Origin: Variovorax sp. J22G73
Lineage (GTDB): Bacteria > Pseudomonadota > Gammaproteobacteria > Burkholderiales > Burkholderiaceae_C
Direction of reading: 5' to 3'
Length of the DNA stretch: 64,000 nucleotides
NCBI RefSeq assembly: GCF_030317035.1
Contig: NZ_JASZYK010000001.1
Span: 186,001-250,000 of the forward strand
Part shown: positions 8,647-17,024 of the stretch, in pieces
Position numbering within the stretch: position 1 is the first letter of the stretch
Layout: every line of letters starts with the position of its first letter
The notes under the pieces: model-generated
The model's input: only the letters and a program-made list of their open reading frames with translations
Told to the model about the DNA's origin: nothing
Database searches by the model: none
Made by a program: the position numbers and the translations under genes

Positions 8647-9675
8647 TCACTTCGCCGCCACTGCAGCGCTCGCCAGGTAGGCGTTGCTGTACGTCTTCGA
8701 CAGGTCGATGTTCTTGCTCTTCACCAGCGGCTTGTAGGTGGCGAGCACCTTCAGCACGGTCTCGGGGCCGCCGGCGGGCATCTTCGCGTCGGTGGTGAAC
8801 ATGGGCAGCGACGCCTTCAGGGCGGTGATGTACAGCTCCTTGTCGTTGCCGTAGTAGTCGCGCGGCACCTTCTCGGCGATGTCTTCGGCGCTGTGGGTGT
8901 GGATGTAGGCCATGGTGCGCGCGAAGGCGTGGGCCAGCTTGCCGGCCTCGGCCTTGTGCGACTCGGCCCAGGTGTTCTGCACGTAGAGGCTGGCCGCGGG
9001 GTACAGGCCGCCCAGGGCCTTGACGGTGTCGGCCTCGGTGCGCAGGTCGACCAGCACCTTGGCGTCGCCGGTCTTCAGCATCTGCGACACGGTGGGCTCG
9101 GTGGTCATGCCGGCCTGGATGCGGTCCTGCTTCATGGCGGCGATGAAGGTATTGCCTGCGCCCACGGGCAGCAGCGAATAGTCCTTCGAAGCCACGCCGG
9201 CGCGGTCGGCCAGGTAGCGCGTGAGGAAGTCGGTGGACGAGCCCAGGCCGGTCACGCCCAGCGTCTTGCCGCCCTTGGCGTCGGCCATGCTCTTGAAGCC
9301 GGCGGCGTCGGCCTTGGTCGACACCAGTTCCACTTCGCCCGGCACCTTGCAGAACACGGCGATGGCCTGGATCTCCTTGCCCTTGCTCTGCAGGTCGATG
9401 GTGTGGTCGTAGAACCCGACCACGCCCTGCACGGCGCCGGCGATGAGCTGGTTCTCGGCATCGACGCCGGCGGGCTGCGACTGCAGCTCCACGTTCAGCC
9501 CCTCGTCCTTGAAGTAGCCCAGCGCCTCGGTGAGCTTGGCGGGCAGGTAGATGATCTTGTTGATGCCGCCCACCATGATGGTGATGGGCGCGTCGGCGGC
9601 CTGGGCCAGCGGGGCCGCGGCGGCGAAGGCGGTGCAAAGGGCGGCTGCGAGCAGGGTGCGGCGGGTGGCGGACAT
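8647..9675 (-). CDS. ABC importer periplasmic substrate-binding protein (SsuA/NMT1-like)
   Basis: A 342-residue periplasmic protein with a clear signal peptide (cleavage near AQA-AD, residue 27) and the two-lobed SsuA/THI5/NMT1 fold (VGGINKIIYLPAKLTEALGYFKDEGL, then GVTGLGSSTDFLTRYL). Relatives bind sulfonates, taurine, nitrate or pyrimidine precursors; none is favoured by the residues I can see. It is the first gene of a three-gene importer operon on the minus strand, 171 bases from and divergent to a two-component system at 9847. That placement suggests, but does not prove, that the regulator controls this operon. A GGAG sits about 11 bases before the ATG. Confidence 0.88.
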   Translation of the reverse strand: MSATRRTLLAAALCTAFAAAAPLAQAADAPITIMVGGINKIIYLPAKLTEALGYFKDEGLNVELQSQPAGVDAENQLIAGAVQGVVGFYDHTIDLQSKGKEIQAIAVFCKVPGEVELVSTKADAAGFKSMADAKGGKTLGVTGLGSSTDFLTRYLADRAGVASKDYSLLPVGAGNTFIAAMKQDRIQAGMTTEPTVSQMLKTGDAKVLVDLRTEADTVKALGGLYPAASLYVQNTWAESHKAEAGKLAHAFARTMAYIHTHSAEDIAEKVPRDYYGNDKELYITALKASLPMFTTDAKMPAGGPETVLKVLATYKPLVKSKNIDLSKTYSNAYLASAAVAAK

Positions 9676-9729
9676 GGCTTGTTGTGTCTCCGGTAGGGTT
9701 GTGCGACGAGGGTGTGCGACCGGGCCAGT

Positions 9730-9825
9730 CTAGGAATCGGCATCCTTCGGCCAGCTTTCAGCGGGCGCCGCGATTCCTCATGGTTATCCCTAGGCCGGCG
9801 CAGATGCCGTCATGCTTCCTAGAAT
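9730..9825. promoter_or_regulatory. Divergent control region with inverted CTAGGAA/TTCCTAG motifs
   Basis: In the gap between the ABC importer and the two-component system the motif CTAGGAA (9730-9736) recurs inverted as TTCCTAG (9816-9822). An 8-bp inverted repeat AGGAATCG (9732-9739)/CGATTCCT (9771-9778) lies between. TAGAAT at 9820-9825 could be the -10 for the regulator gene. The arrangement is consistent with autoregulation and control of the importer by the adjacent response regulator. This is inference from position and symmetry only. Confidence 0.35.
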
Positions 9826-9846
9826 CCACCGCCATCCCCGCGACCC

Positions 9847-10521
9847 ATGAAGCTCCTGCTGATCGAAGACAACCCGCAACTCGCGCACTGGCTCGCAAGC
9901 CTGCTGCGCGCGCAGGACTTCGTGGTCGACCATGTCGAGAACGGCGAGGCGGCCGACCTGCTGCTGGCCCAGGCCGCCTACGACGTGGTGCTGCTGGACC
10001 TCAACATCCCCGGCCTGCCGGGCAAGGCCGTGCTGCGCCGCTTGCGCGAGCGCGGCGACACGGTGCCGGTGATCATCCTCACGGCCACCGCGTCGCTCGA
10101 CCAGAAGGTGCTGTGCCTGGAGATCGGCGCCGACGACTACCTGGTGAAGCCCTTCGAGATCCGCGAGCTGGTGGCGCGCATCAAGGTGCTGGTGCGCCGG
10201 CAAATGCCGGGCAAGGCCAACGACATCGCCTGCGGCGACCTGCGCTACGACCTGCGCACGCGCCAGTTCACGCTGGCCGGCGACGAGCTGGCGCTGCCGC
10301 CGCGCGAACGCACGCTGCTGGAAACACTGGTGCTGAAGGCCGGCAGCACGGTGTCGAAACAGGCGCTGATCGACGCGATCTTCGGGCTGGACGACGAGCC
10401 CAGCGCGGACGCGGTCGACATCTACATCCACCGGCTGCGCAAGAAGCTAGAGGCGAGCCAGGCGACCATCATCACGTTGCGCGGCGTGGGCTACCTGCTG
10501 CGCACGCGCCAGGAAGACTAG
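9847..10521 (+). CDS. OmpR-family response regulator (QseB/TctD-like)
   Basis: A 224-residue DNA-binding regulator. The receiver domain (1-115) has the acidic pair E7/D8, phospho-acceptor D51 (VVLLDLNIPG), the conserved Thr (ILTATAS) and Lys (LVKPFE). A winged-helix Trans_reg_C domain follows (about 125-222, ending IYIHRLRKKLEA...GVGYLLR). It is closest in style to TctD/QseB, so it may respond to carboxylates or envelope signals, but the ligand is unknown. The kinase gene starts one base after its stop. The divergent ABC importer is the most likely target after self-regulation. Confidence 0.9.
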   Translation: MKLLLIEDNPQLAHWLASLLRAQDFVVDHVENGEAADLLLAQAAYDVVLLDLNIPGLPGKAVLRRLRERGDTVPVIILTATASLDQKVLCLEIGADDYLVKPFEIRELVARIKVLVRRQMPGKANDIACGDLRYDLRTRQFTLAGDELALPPRERTLLETLVLKAGSTVSKQALIDAIFGLDDEPSADAVDIYIHRLRKKLEASQATIITLRGVGYLLRTRQED

Positions 10522-10522
10522 G

Positions 10523-11968
10523 GTGCCCGGGCGCGCCAGCCTTCGCCTGCGGCTCGCGCTGTGGCTGCTGCTGCCGCTGTCGGTGTTCGTGGCGCTGTGC
10601 GGCTACCTGAACTGGCGCAACGCCGCGGAGGTGGCCGACTACGTGCAGGACCACGACCTGCTGTCGTCGGCCAAGGTGCTGTCCGACCGGCTGATCTGGG
10701 AGGGCGACGACGTGCAGGCCAGCGTGCCGCCTTCGGCGCTGAGCCTGTTCGTGTCGCCCGAGCGCGACCGCGTGTTCCTCAGCGTGACAGGCGCCAACGG
10801 CGAGCTGCTGGCCGGCTCGCCCGACTTTCCGCTGCCCGCCGTGCGCAAGCCCGAAGGCGTGGACCGCGCGCAGTGGTACGACACGCACTTTGCCGGCCAG
10901 CCGCTGCGTGCGGTGGTCACCACGCGCGCGATGTACGAGTCCGCGGGGTCGCGCGACATCACCATCGCCGTCGGCAAGACCGAGGGCAGCCGCGACCACA
11001 TGCTGCGCACGCTGTGGTGGCCCTCGATGGAGTACCTGCTGATTGCGCTGGTGCTGGCCATCGTGCTGGCCGTGGCGGCGCTGACGCTGGAGCTGCGCCC
11101 CATCGTGCGGCTGCGCCAGCAGCTCGCGCAGCGCGATCCGCTGCACCTCGACCTGGTGGTGGACCCGGCCGCGCTGCACAGCGAGCTGCGCCCGGTGGCC
11201 GACACCATCAACCGCTTCGTCGGCCAGTTGAAGGCGCATTCGGAGGCGCAGCGCCGCTTCATCGCCGACGCGGCGCACCAGCTGCGCACCCCGCTGGCCA
11301 TGCAGGCCTCGCAGATCGAGTTCGCGCGCTACACGCGCCAGCACCGCGGCGAATGGGACACGCGCCGCGCCGACATGGACGCGATGTGGGTCGCCATGCA
11401 GACCAGCAACCGCCGGCTGGTCGACGTGACCAACAAGCTGCTGCTGCTCGCGCAGGCCGAGCACGGCGACGCGCACACGCGGCTGGAGCGGGTCGACCTG
11501 GCGGCGGTGGCGCTTCGCTGCGTCGAGCAGCTGGCCGCGCTGGCAGACCGGCGGCGCATCGACCTGGGGCTCGAAGCCGCGCAGGAGGCCGTCGTGCTGG
11601 CGCAGCCCGCGCTGCTCGACGCGCTGGCGGGCAACCTGCTGGACAACGCGCTGCGCTACACGCAGGAAGGCGGCCGCGTGACCGTGGGCGTGAGGCGTGT
11701 GGGAGCGGAAGGCGCGGTCGAATTGACCGTGGAAGACAACGGCCCGGGCATTGCGCCCGAGGTGCGCGAACGGGTGTTCGAGCGCTTCTACCGCGTGGCC
11801 CAGGACACCGAGGGAACCGGGCTGGGCCTGGCCATCGTGCGCGAGATTGCGCGGGCCTTCGAGGCGAATGTGGACCTGGCAGCCAACCCGCGCGAAGCGA
11901 GCGGGCTGCTGGTCACGGTGCGCTTTCCGCCGGCGGGGCCGGCGAGCGAAGCGCAAGCGCCTGGCTGA
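10523..11968 (+). CDS. Sensor histidine kinase (TctE/QseC-like)
   Basis: A 481-residue inner-membrane kinase starting at GTG, one base after the regulator stop. Two transmembrane helices (about 10-30 and 172-192) bracket a ~140-residue periplasmic sensor domain (2CSK_N-like). Then come HAMP, H-box with phospho-acceptor His252 (AHQLRTPL), N-box (NLLDNALRY), G1 (DNGPGI) and G2 (GTGLGLAI). It pairs with the regulator at 9847. The sensed signal is not identifiable. A weak hairpin between its stop and the convergent metK stop may help to end transcription. Confidence 0.9.
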   Translation: MPGRASLRLRLALWLLLPLSVFVALCGYLNWRNAAEVADYVQDHDLLSSAKVLSDRLIWEGDDVQASVPPSALSLFVSPERDRVFLSVTGANGELLAGSPDFPLPAVRKPEGVDRAQWYDTHFAGQPLRAVVTTRAMYESAGSRDITIAVGKTEGSRDHMLRTLWWPSMEYLLIALVLAIVLAVAALTLELRPIVRLRQQLAQRDPLHLDLVVDPAALHSELRPVADTINRFVGQLKAHSEAQRRFIADAAHQLRTPLAMQASQIEFARYTRQHRGEWDTRRADMDAMWVAMQTSNRRLVDVTNKLLLLAQAEHGDAHTRLERVDLAAVALRCVEQLAALADRRRIDLGLEAAQEAVVLAQPALLDALAGNLLDNALRYTQEGGRVTVGVRRVGAEGAVELTVEDNGPGIAPEVRERVFERFYRVAQDTEGTGLGLAIVREIARAFEANVDLAANPREASGLLVTVRFPPAGPASEAQAPG

Positions 11969-11990
11969 GCCTTACGGCTTCACAGGCTCA
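11966..11990. terminator. Possible hairpin between convergent kinase and metK genes
   Basis: A 7-bp stem TGAGCCT (11966-11972)/AGGCTCA (11984-11990), 11-base loop, beginning in the kinase stop codon. There is no U tract on either side, so it is at best a weak or Rho-assisted terminator. Confidence 0.3.
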
Positions 11991-11995
11991 TGGAC

Positions 11996-13177
11996 TTACA
12001 GGCCGGCGGCTGCGCGCAGCGCGGCGGCCTGGTTGGTGGCTTCCCAGGTGAACTCGGGCTCTTCGCGGCCGAAGTGGCCGTAGGCGGCGGTCTTCTGGTA
12101 GATCGGGCGCAGCAGGTCGAGCATCTGGATGATGCCCTTCGGCCGCAGGTCGAAGTGCTCGCGCACCAGCTCTGCAATCTTCTCGTCCGAGATCACGCCG
12201 GTGCCTTCGGTGTAGACCGTGATGTTCATCGGCTGTGCCACGCCGATGGCGTATGCCACCTGGATCTGGCACTGGCGCGCCAGGCCCGCGGCCACGATGT
12301 TCTTGGCCACGTAGCGCGCGGCGTAGGCGGCCGAGCGGTCGACCTTCGACGGGTCCTTGCCCGAGAACGCGCCGCCGCCGTGCGGGCAGGCGCCGCCGTA
12401 GGTGTCCACGATGATCTTGCGGCCGGTGAGGCCGCAGTCGCCCTGCGGGCCGCCGATGACGAAGCGCCCGGTCGGGTTGATCAGGTAGCGCGTGTTCTGC
12501 AGCCATTCCTTGGGCAGCACGGGCTTGATGATTTCTTCGATGATGGCTTCGTTGAACGAGGCCTTCATCTTGGTCGGCGTTTCGCTCTGGTCGGGGTGGT
12601 GCTGCGTGGAGAGCACCACGGTGTCGATGCTGTGGGGCTTGCCGTCCACGTAGCGCATCGTGACCTGGCTCTTGGCGTCGGGGCGAAGGAAGGGCAGGCG
12701 GCCGTCCTTGCGCAGCTGGGCCTGGCGCTCCACGAGGCGGTGCGCGTAGTAGATGGGCGCGGGCATCAGCTCGGGCGTTTCGTCGCAGGCGTAGCCGAAC
12801 ATCAGGCCCTGGTCGCCGGCGCCGGTGTTCAGGTGGTCGTCGGAGGCGTGGTCGACGCCCTGGGCGATGTCGTTGGACTGCTTGTCGTAGCAGACCATCA
12901 CCGCGCAGCCCTTGTAGTCGATGCCGTAGTCGGTGTTGTCGTAGCCGATGCGCTTGATGGTGTCGCGCGCCACCTGGATGTAGTCGACGTGCGCGTTGGT
13001 GGTGATTTCACCCGCCAGCACCACGAGGCCGGTGTTGGTCAGCGTTTCGGCGGCCACGCGGCTGCGGGGGTCCTGCTCGAAGATCGCGTCCAGGATGGCA
13101 TCCGAGATCTGGTCGGCGACCTTGTCGGGGTGGCCTTCGGAGACGGATTCGGAAGTGAAGAGGAAGTCGTTCGCCAT
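11996..13177 (-). CDS. metK: S-adenosylmethionine synthase
   Basis: A 393-residue cytoplasmic enzyme making S-adenosylmethionine from methionine and ATP. The ATG at 13177 ([19 protein letters not shown]) is chosen over an upstream in-frame ATG: it gives the family's usual length and N-terminus and has AGGAG about 10 bases ahead. Signatures: [16 protein letters not shown] (ATP/metal site), [12 protein letters not shown], and the phosphate-binding loop [16 protein letters not shown]. It lies divergent to two lipid A acyltransferase genes. The ~150-base leader contains a stable hairpin (separate entry). Confidence 0.97.
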   Translation of the reverse strand: MANDFLFTSESVSEGHPDKVADQISDAILDAIFEQDPRSRVAAETLTNTGLVVLAGEITTNAHVDYIQVARDTIKRIGYDNTDYGIDYKGCAVMVCYDKQSNDIAQGVDHASDDHLNTGAGDQGLMFGYACDETPELMPAPIYYAHRLVERQAQLRKDGRLPFLRPDAKSQVTMRYVDGKPHSIDTVVLSTQHHPDQSETPTKMKASFNEAIIEEIIKPVLPKEWLQNTRYLINPTGRFVIGGPQGDCGLTGRKIIVDTYGGACPHGGGAFSGKDPSKVDRSAAYAARYVAKNIVAAGLARQCQIQVAYAIGVAQPMNITVYTEGTGVISDEKIAELVREHFDLRPKGIIQMLDLLRPIYQKTAAYGHFGREEPEFTWEATNQAAALRAAAGL

Positions 13178-13180
13178 TTG

Positions 13181-13239
13181 TTCAAAGCTCCTTGAAGTGA
13201 TTTGGCGCGTTGCCAACTCTGCGGAGCCCTGGCGAACGC
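13181..13239 (-). promoter_or_regulatory. Structured metK 5' leader (candidate)
   Basis: On the minus strand a hairpin pairs GCGTT with AACGC and GCCA with TGGC (plus coordinates 13207-13215 with 13230-13239, one bulged base), closing an inner 3-bp CTC/GAG stem. Downstream, TTCAA/TTGAA (13181-13196) forms a short stem that places the metK GGAG in its 6-base loop. A TAGAAT on the minus strand (13333-13338) would give a leader of about 150 bases. It does not match the SAM or SAH riboswitch cores that I know, so it is listed only as a candidate. Confidence 0.3.
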
Positions 13240-13396
13240 TTTAGCAGATGTCGACGAATCGACGGGGCACAATCGCCTTTGCGCTTGTGTGTGTCGCCCT
13301 GCAAGTTGTTCCGTAACTCGGCGACAATTTGGATTCTATTCGAGCCGCGCATACCATGCGCGCGCGTCCGTTTTTTGACCCCCCCACCCGTTTTCA

Positions 13397-14287
13397 ATGA
13401 TCACCCTGTTCCGCCTGCTTGCCCGCGTGCCGATGCCGTTGATGCATCGGCTCGGCGCGTTGCTGGGCTGGCTGGTCTGGTGGAGCGCGCCGGGCTATCG
13501 CCGCCGCTTCAGGGCCAACGCCGAAAGCGCGGGTTTCGCGCCCGACCAATACCGTCCCGCCATCGCCGCCGCCGGCAAGATGGCCTCCGAGCTGCCATGG
13601 CTGTGGCTGCGCCCGCACGGGCAGACCGTGCTGGACCGCGTGGTGCGCTGGGAAGGCGTCGAGGCCTTCGAGGCCGCCATGCAGGCGAAGAAGGGCGTGA
13701 TCCTTGTGGCGCCGCACCTGGGCAGCTGGGAAATGTGCGGCCAGGCCATCGGCGAGCGCTTCCTGGCGGCCTACGGGCCCATCACCGCGCTGTTTCGCCC
13801 GGCGCGCAAGAAGTGGATGGCCGACCTGATTGCCGCCGGCTCGCGCGACCGCCCCGGCCTGCAGACCCTGCCCACCAACAACAGCGGCGTGCGCGGCCTG
13901 ATCCGTACGCTGCGCGGCGGCGGCTACACCGGCATCCTGCCTGACCAGGTGCCGCCGCTGGGGCAGGGCGTGTGGGCCCCGTTTCTCGGCCGGCCCGCGT
14001 ACACCATGACCTTGCTTCCCCGTCTCGCGCAACAAACCGGCGCGGCCTGCTTCCTGAGCGTGTGCGAGCGCCTGCCGCGCGGCGCGGGCTACGTGATTCG
14101 CTTCGAGCCCATCGTGGGCACCGCGCTGACCGACCCTTCGGCGTCCATCGAGGATGCCGCCGCCGCCATGAACGACGGCATCGGCCGGCTGATCCACAGC
14201 CTGCCGGGCCAGTACGTGTGGGACTACGCCCGCTACAAGGAGCCGCGCGCCGAGCGCGTCACCGCGGCCACCGGGGAGGCAGCATGA
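13397..14287 (+). CDS. lpxL: Lipid A biosynthesis acyltransferase (LpxL/HtrB family)
   Basis: A 296-residue inner-membrane-associated acyltransferase that adds a secondary acyl chain from acyl-ACP to the lipid A precursor. An N-terminal membrane anchor (about 1-30) is followed by the catalytic H(X4)E motif, His107-Glu112 (APHLGSWEM), and the block ILPDQVPPLGQGVWAPFLGRPAYT typical of the LpxL/LpxM group. The stop overlaps the next acyltransferase start by 4 bases. The pair is divergent from metK, an arrangement common in Burkholderiales. Which acyl position each enzyme modifies cannot be read from sequence. Confidence 0.9.
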   Translation: MITLFRLLARVPMPLMHRLGALLGWLVWWSAPGYRRRFRANAESAGFAPDQYRPAIAAAGKMASELPWLWLRPHGQTVLDRVVRWEGVEAFEAAMQAKKGVILVAPHLGSWEMCGQAIGERFLAAYGPITALFRPARKKWMADLIAAGSRDRPGLQTLPTNNSGVRGLIRTLRGGGYTGILPDQVPPLGQGVWAPFLGRPAYTMTLLPRLAQQTGAACFLSVCERLPRGAGYVIRFEPIVGTALTDPSASIEDAAAAMNDGIGRLIHSLPGQYVWDYARYKEPRAERVTAATGEAA

Positions 14288-15168
14288 GCTTCGGTTCCCG
14301 GCTCGGCATCGGCTTCATGCGCGCGATTGCGCCGCTGCCCTTGCCGCTCGTGCGTGGCTTCGGCCGCGTCCTGGGCCGCATCCTGCACACCGTGGCCGTG
14401 CCGCGGCGGCGCGTGGTCGACACCAACCTCGCGGTGTGCTTTCCGCAGAAATCCGAAGCCGAGCGCCGCGCCATGGCGCGTGAAACCTTCGTGTACGTGG
14501 CGCAGTCGTGGCTGGACCGCGGCTGGCTCTGGCATGCGCCCGAGAAGGTGGTCGCGAGCCGGCTGAAGGTGGTGGGCGCGGCCTCTGAAATTCGCGAGAT
14601 CGCCGATGGCCACGCGCCCATGATCCTGTTCGCGCCGCACTTCTACGGGCTCGATGCCGCGGCCACTGCGCTCACCATGCACACGGCGCGCCCCTCGGCC
14701 ACCATCTACACGACCCAGCGCGATCCGATGGTCGACGCCTGGATCCGCGAAGGCCGCACGCGCTTCGGCGACGTGGCCGCGCTGAACCGGGTGGACGGCA
14801 TCAAGCCGGTGCTGCAGGGCCTGCGCAAGGGCGGCCTGCTGTACCTGCTGCCCGACATGGACTTCGGGCGCGACCAGACCATCTTCGTGCCGTTCTACGG
14901 CGTGCAGGCGGCCACCGTGCCCTCGCTCTCGCGCTTCGCGCGGCTGGGCAAGGCGAAGGTGGTGCCGGTGGTGTCCAGGCTCACGCCGGGTGGCTACGAG
15001 ATCCAGGTGCTGCCGACGTGGCAGAACTTTCCGACTGACGATGTCGAGGCCGACACGGCGCTCATGAACGAGCGCCTGCAGGGCTACATCGATACGATGC
15101 CGGCCCAGTACTACTGGGTGCACCGCCGCTTCAAGACGCGGCCTGAAGGCGACCCGCCCATCTACTGA
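14284..15168 (+). CDS. Second lipid A biosynthesis acyltransferase (LpxL/HtrB family)
   Basis: A 294-residue paralogue of the preceding gene. The ATG at 14284 overlaps its stop (ATGA), which fixes the start within a longer open frame. The acyltransferase motif is H(X4)D, His119-Asp124 (APHFYGLDAA), with LLYLLPDMDFGRDQTIFVPFYG as the downstream substrate-binding block. Having Asp rather than Glu in the motif, and only moderate similarity to its neighbour, suggests a different acyl chain or position, so the two probably act in succession on lipid A. A GC-rich hairpin starts at the base after its stop. Confidence 0.9.
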   Translation: MSFGSRLGIGFMRAIAPLPLPLVRGFGRVLGRILHTVAVPRRRVVDTNLAVCFPQKSEAERRAMARETFVYVAQSWLDRGWLWHAPEKVVASRLKVVGAASEIREIADGHAPMILFAPHFYGLDAAATALTMHTARPSATIYTTQRDPMVDAWIREGRTRFGDVAALNRVDGIKPVLQGLRKGGLLYLLPDMDFGRDQTIFVPFYGVQAATVPSLSRFARLGKAKVVPVVSRLTPGGYEIQVLPTWQNFPTDDVEADTALMNERLQGYIDTMPAQYYWVHRRFKTRPEGDPPIY

Positions 15169-15188
15169 GCACCGGGCACTCCCGGTGC
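15169..15188 (+). terminator. Hairpin after the acyltransferase pair
   Basis: A perfect 8-bp stem GCACCGGG (15169-15176)/CCCGGTGC (15181-15188) with loop CACT, immediately after the acyltransferase stop. It is followed by copies of an 8-base unit (GGTGCCTT) and then GTTTTAT at about 15210. The U tract is displaced, so termination strength is uncertain. The convergent hydrolase stop is at 15214, so the hairpin lies between two converging genes. Confidence 0.45.
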
Positions 15189-15213
15189 TTCGGTGCCTTG
15201 GTGCCTTGGTGTT

Positions 15214-16128
15214 TTATGGGGCGCGCTGAAGAAACGCCTCGATCTCGCGCGCCACCAGCTGCGGCTGCTCGTGCACGATCCAGTGGGTCGCGTTCGGCAC
15301 CTTCTTGATCTCGAGGCTGGGCACGTAGTCGTCCAGCCCTTCGAGCAGGCCGGGCAGCAGCGCCGCGTCGTCGAGCGCCCAGAACACGAAGGTTGGTACG
15401 TTCACCGTGAGCCGCTCTCGCGGCAGCACGGGAATGCCGTCGATGGTCTGGCCGGGCAGCGGCGGCTTCATCGGCGTCACGCGGTAGAGGTTGCACGCGC
15501 CAGTGAGGCCCGCGCCCCACACCTCGCGGTACTTCTGCTTCACTTCTTCCGTCAGCCAGCCGAAGCCGTCGGGGCCGGCCTTCATCAGCGTGAAGAAGGG
15601 CCACATGCGCTTGAAGTCGTCGGCTGCGAGCAAGGCCTCGGCGTCGGGGCGCGCGAGAAAGTTCATGTACGCGCTGGCCTGCTGCTGCGCCGGGTTGTTG
15701 CGCAGCTCGCGGGTGAAGGTGCCCGGGTGCGGCGAATTGATGATGACCAGCTTGCCCAGCTGCGCCGGGAACGCATTGGCGTAGCCCCAGCCGAAGGCGC
15801 CGCCCCAGTCGTGCGCCACCAGCGCGGCCATGGTGCCGTCGGCGCTTTCGGTGGCGACGAGCTGCTGGATGTCCTGGATCAGCAGGTGCGGCTTGTACGC
15901 AGCCACATCGGTGGGTGCGCTCGATTGCTCGAAGCCGCGCAGGTTGGGCGCCACGCAGCGGTAGCCGCCATGGGCCGGGTCCGAGAAGTAGTCGAGCAGC
16001 TCGTCCCAGATGAACGCGGCTTCGGGGAAGCCGTGGAGGAACACCATCAGCGGCTGCCCCGGCTTGCCGGCGGCGCGGCAGCTCAGGGTGGTGCCGTTGG
16101 GCAGGCTGCGTTGGAAGGTCTCGGTCAT
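15214..16128 (-). CDS. Alpha/beta hydrolase (epoxide hydrolase/haloalkane dehalogenase-like)
   Basis: A 304-residue cytoplasmic hydrolase. Features: HGFPE oxyanion-hole motif (32-36), nucleophile elbow HDWGG with Asp107 as nucleophile, a cap region around 150-210, and a catalytic His near the C-terminus (NATHWIVHEQP). An Asp nucleophile with HGFPE is the epoxide hydrolase/dehalogenase pattern, not the Ser esterase pattern. The ATG is supported by AAGGAG about 11 bases upstream. The natural substrate is unknown. It is downstream of yihA on the same strand, separated by 84 bases that contain an AT-rich stretch. Confidence 0.88.
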   Translation of the reverse strand: MTETFQRSLPNGTTLSCRAAGKPGQPLMVFLHGFPEAAFIWDELLDYFSDPAHGGYRCVAPNLRGFEQSSAPTDVAAYKPHLLIQDIQQLVATESADGTMAALVAHDWGGAFGWGYANAFPAQLGKLVIINSPHPGTFTRELRNNPAQQQASAYMNFLARPDAEALLAADDFKRMWPFFTLMKAGPDGFGWLTEEVKQKYREVWGAGLTGACNLYRVTPMKPPLPGQTIDGIPVLPRERLTVNVPTFVFWALDDAALLPGLLEGLDDYVPSLEIKKVPNATHWIVHEQPQLVAREIEAFLQRAP

Positions 16129-16212
16129 GCTTCTTGTCTCCTTGGGTTGACTGTCGCTATTCTTTTGATAGTGAACTTCGCACGCTGGACGGCCGCTGCA
16201 GCCTAGCCGGGG

Positions 16213-16998
16213 TCAGGTTTCTTCGGGCGGCTCCGGCGTGTCCGGCGTGTCCGGCGTGTCTGATGCTTCGGCTGAAGCTCCGGATGGTGCGGGTGCCGCA
16301 GCCCCTTCCGGATGCACCCAGCGCCACAACAGTTCAGCGGCCTCGCCGACGCCCTGCTTCTTCAGGGCGGAGAACAGTTTCACCTCGCCGCCGCCGGCGT
16401 TCAGTCGCGTAATCGACAACACCTTGGCGGCCTCGGTGCGCGTGAGCTTGTCGGACTTGGTCAGCAGCACGAGGAACTTCAGGCCTTGTTCCACGCGCGG
16501 ACGGATCACGTCGAGCAGGATCTCGTCGAGCTCGGTGAGGCCGTGGCGCGGGTCGCACATGAGCACCACGCCGCGCAGGCTTTCGCGCGTCATCAGGTAG
16601 TTGCCCATCACGCGCTGCCAGCGCAGCTTGGCTTCCCTGGGCACGGCCGCGTAGCCGTAGCCGGGCAGGTCGGCCAGCACGGCGTCGTCGACCTTCTGCT
16701 TGCCGATGCCGAACAGGTTGATGTGCTGCGTGCGGCCCGGCGTCTTCGAGGCGAAGGCCAGGCGCGTCTGCTGCGTCAGCGTGTTGATGGCGGTCGACTT
16801 GCCCGCGTTGGAGCGGCCTACGAAGGCGATCTCGGGAAGGTCGACCGGGGGCAGATGCTCGAGCTGTGGAGCGCTGGTGAGGAAGTGGGCGGTGTGCAAC
16901 CAGCCCAGGGCCACGCGTTCGCGTTCGGCGACCTGGGGGTCCGCGGCGGGCGCCGCGCGGGGAGGATAGGCAGCGGGCTTGGCGCGCGGGGAGGGCAT
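16213..16998 (-). CDS. yihA: Ribosome biogenesis GTP-binding protein YihA/YsxC (EngB)
   Basis: A 261-residue GTPase of the TrmE-Era-EngA-YihA-Septin group that assists large-subunit assembly. G1 GRSNAGKST, G2 around KTPGRTQHIN, G3 DLPGYGYA, G4 TKSDK and G5 near FSALKK are all present. The C-terminus carries an extra Ala/Pro/Glu-rich tail ending in a triplicated DTP unit (three 9-base repeats at the DNA level, about 16236-16262), which is not part of the conserved fold. It is divergent from a cytochrome c4 gene, with back-to-back -10 elements between them. Confidence 0.93.
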   Translation of the reverse strand: MPSPRAKPAAYPPRAAPAADPQVAERERVALGWLHTAHFLTSAPQLEHLPPVDLPEIAFVGRSNAGKSTAINTLTQQTRLAFASKTPGRTQHINLFGIGKQKVDDAVLADLPGYGYAAVPREAKLRWQRVMGNYLMTRESLRGVVLMCDPRHGLTELDEILLDVIRPRVEQGLKFLVLLTKSDKLTRTEAAKVLSITRLNAGGGEVKLFSALKKQGVGEAAELLWRWVHPEGAAAPAPSGASAEASDTPDTPDTPEPPEET

Positions 16999-17024
16999 CT
17001 ACGGACTTTCGAAACTAGACCCAC

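Noticed and set aside
13207..13239. The metK leader hairpin as a SAM-II or SAH riboswitch
   Set aside because: I could not align it with the conserved aptamer cores I know, so it is kept only as an unclassified structured leader.
16150..16180. CTAT/ATAG inverted repeat between yihA and the hydrolase as a terminator
   Set aside because: A 4-bp stem is too short. The stretch is more likely just the AT-rich part of the hydrolase upstream region.
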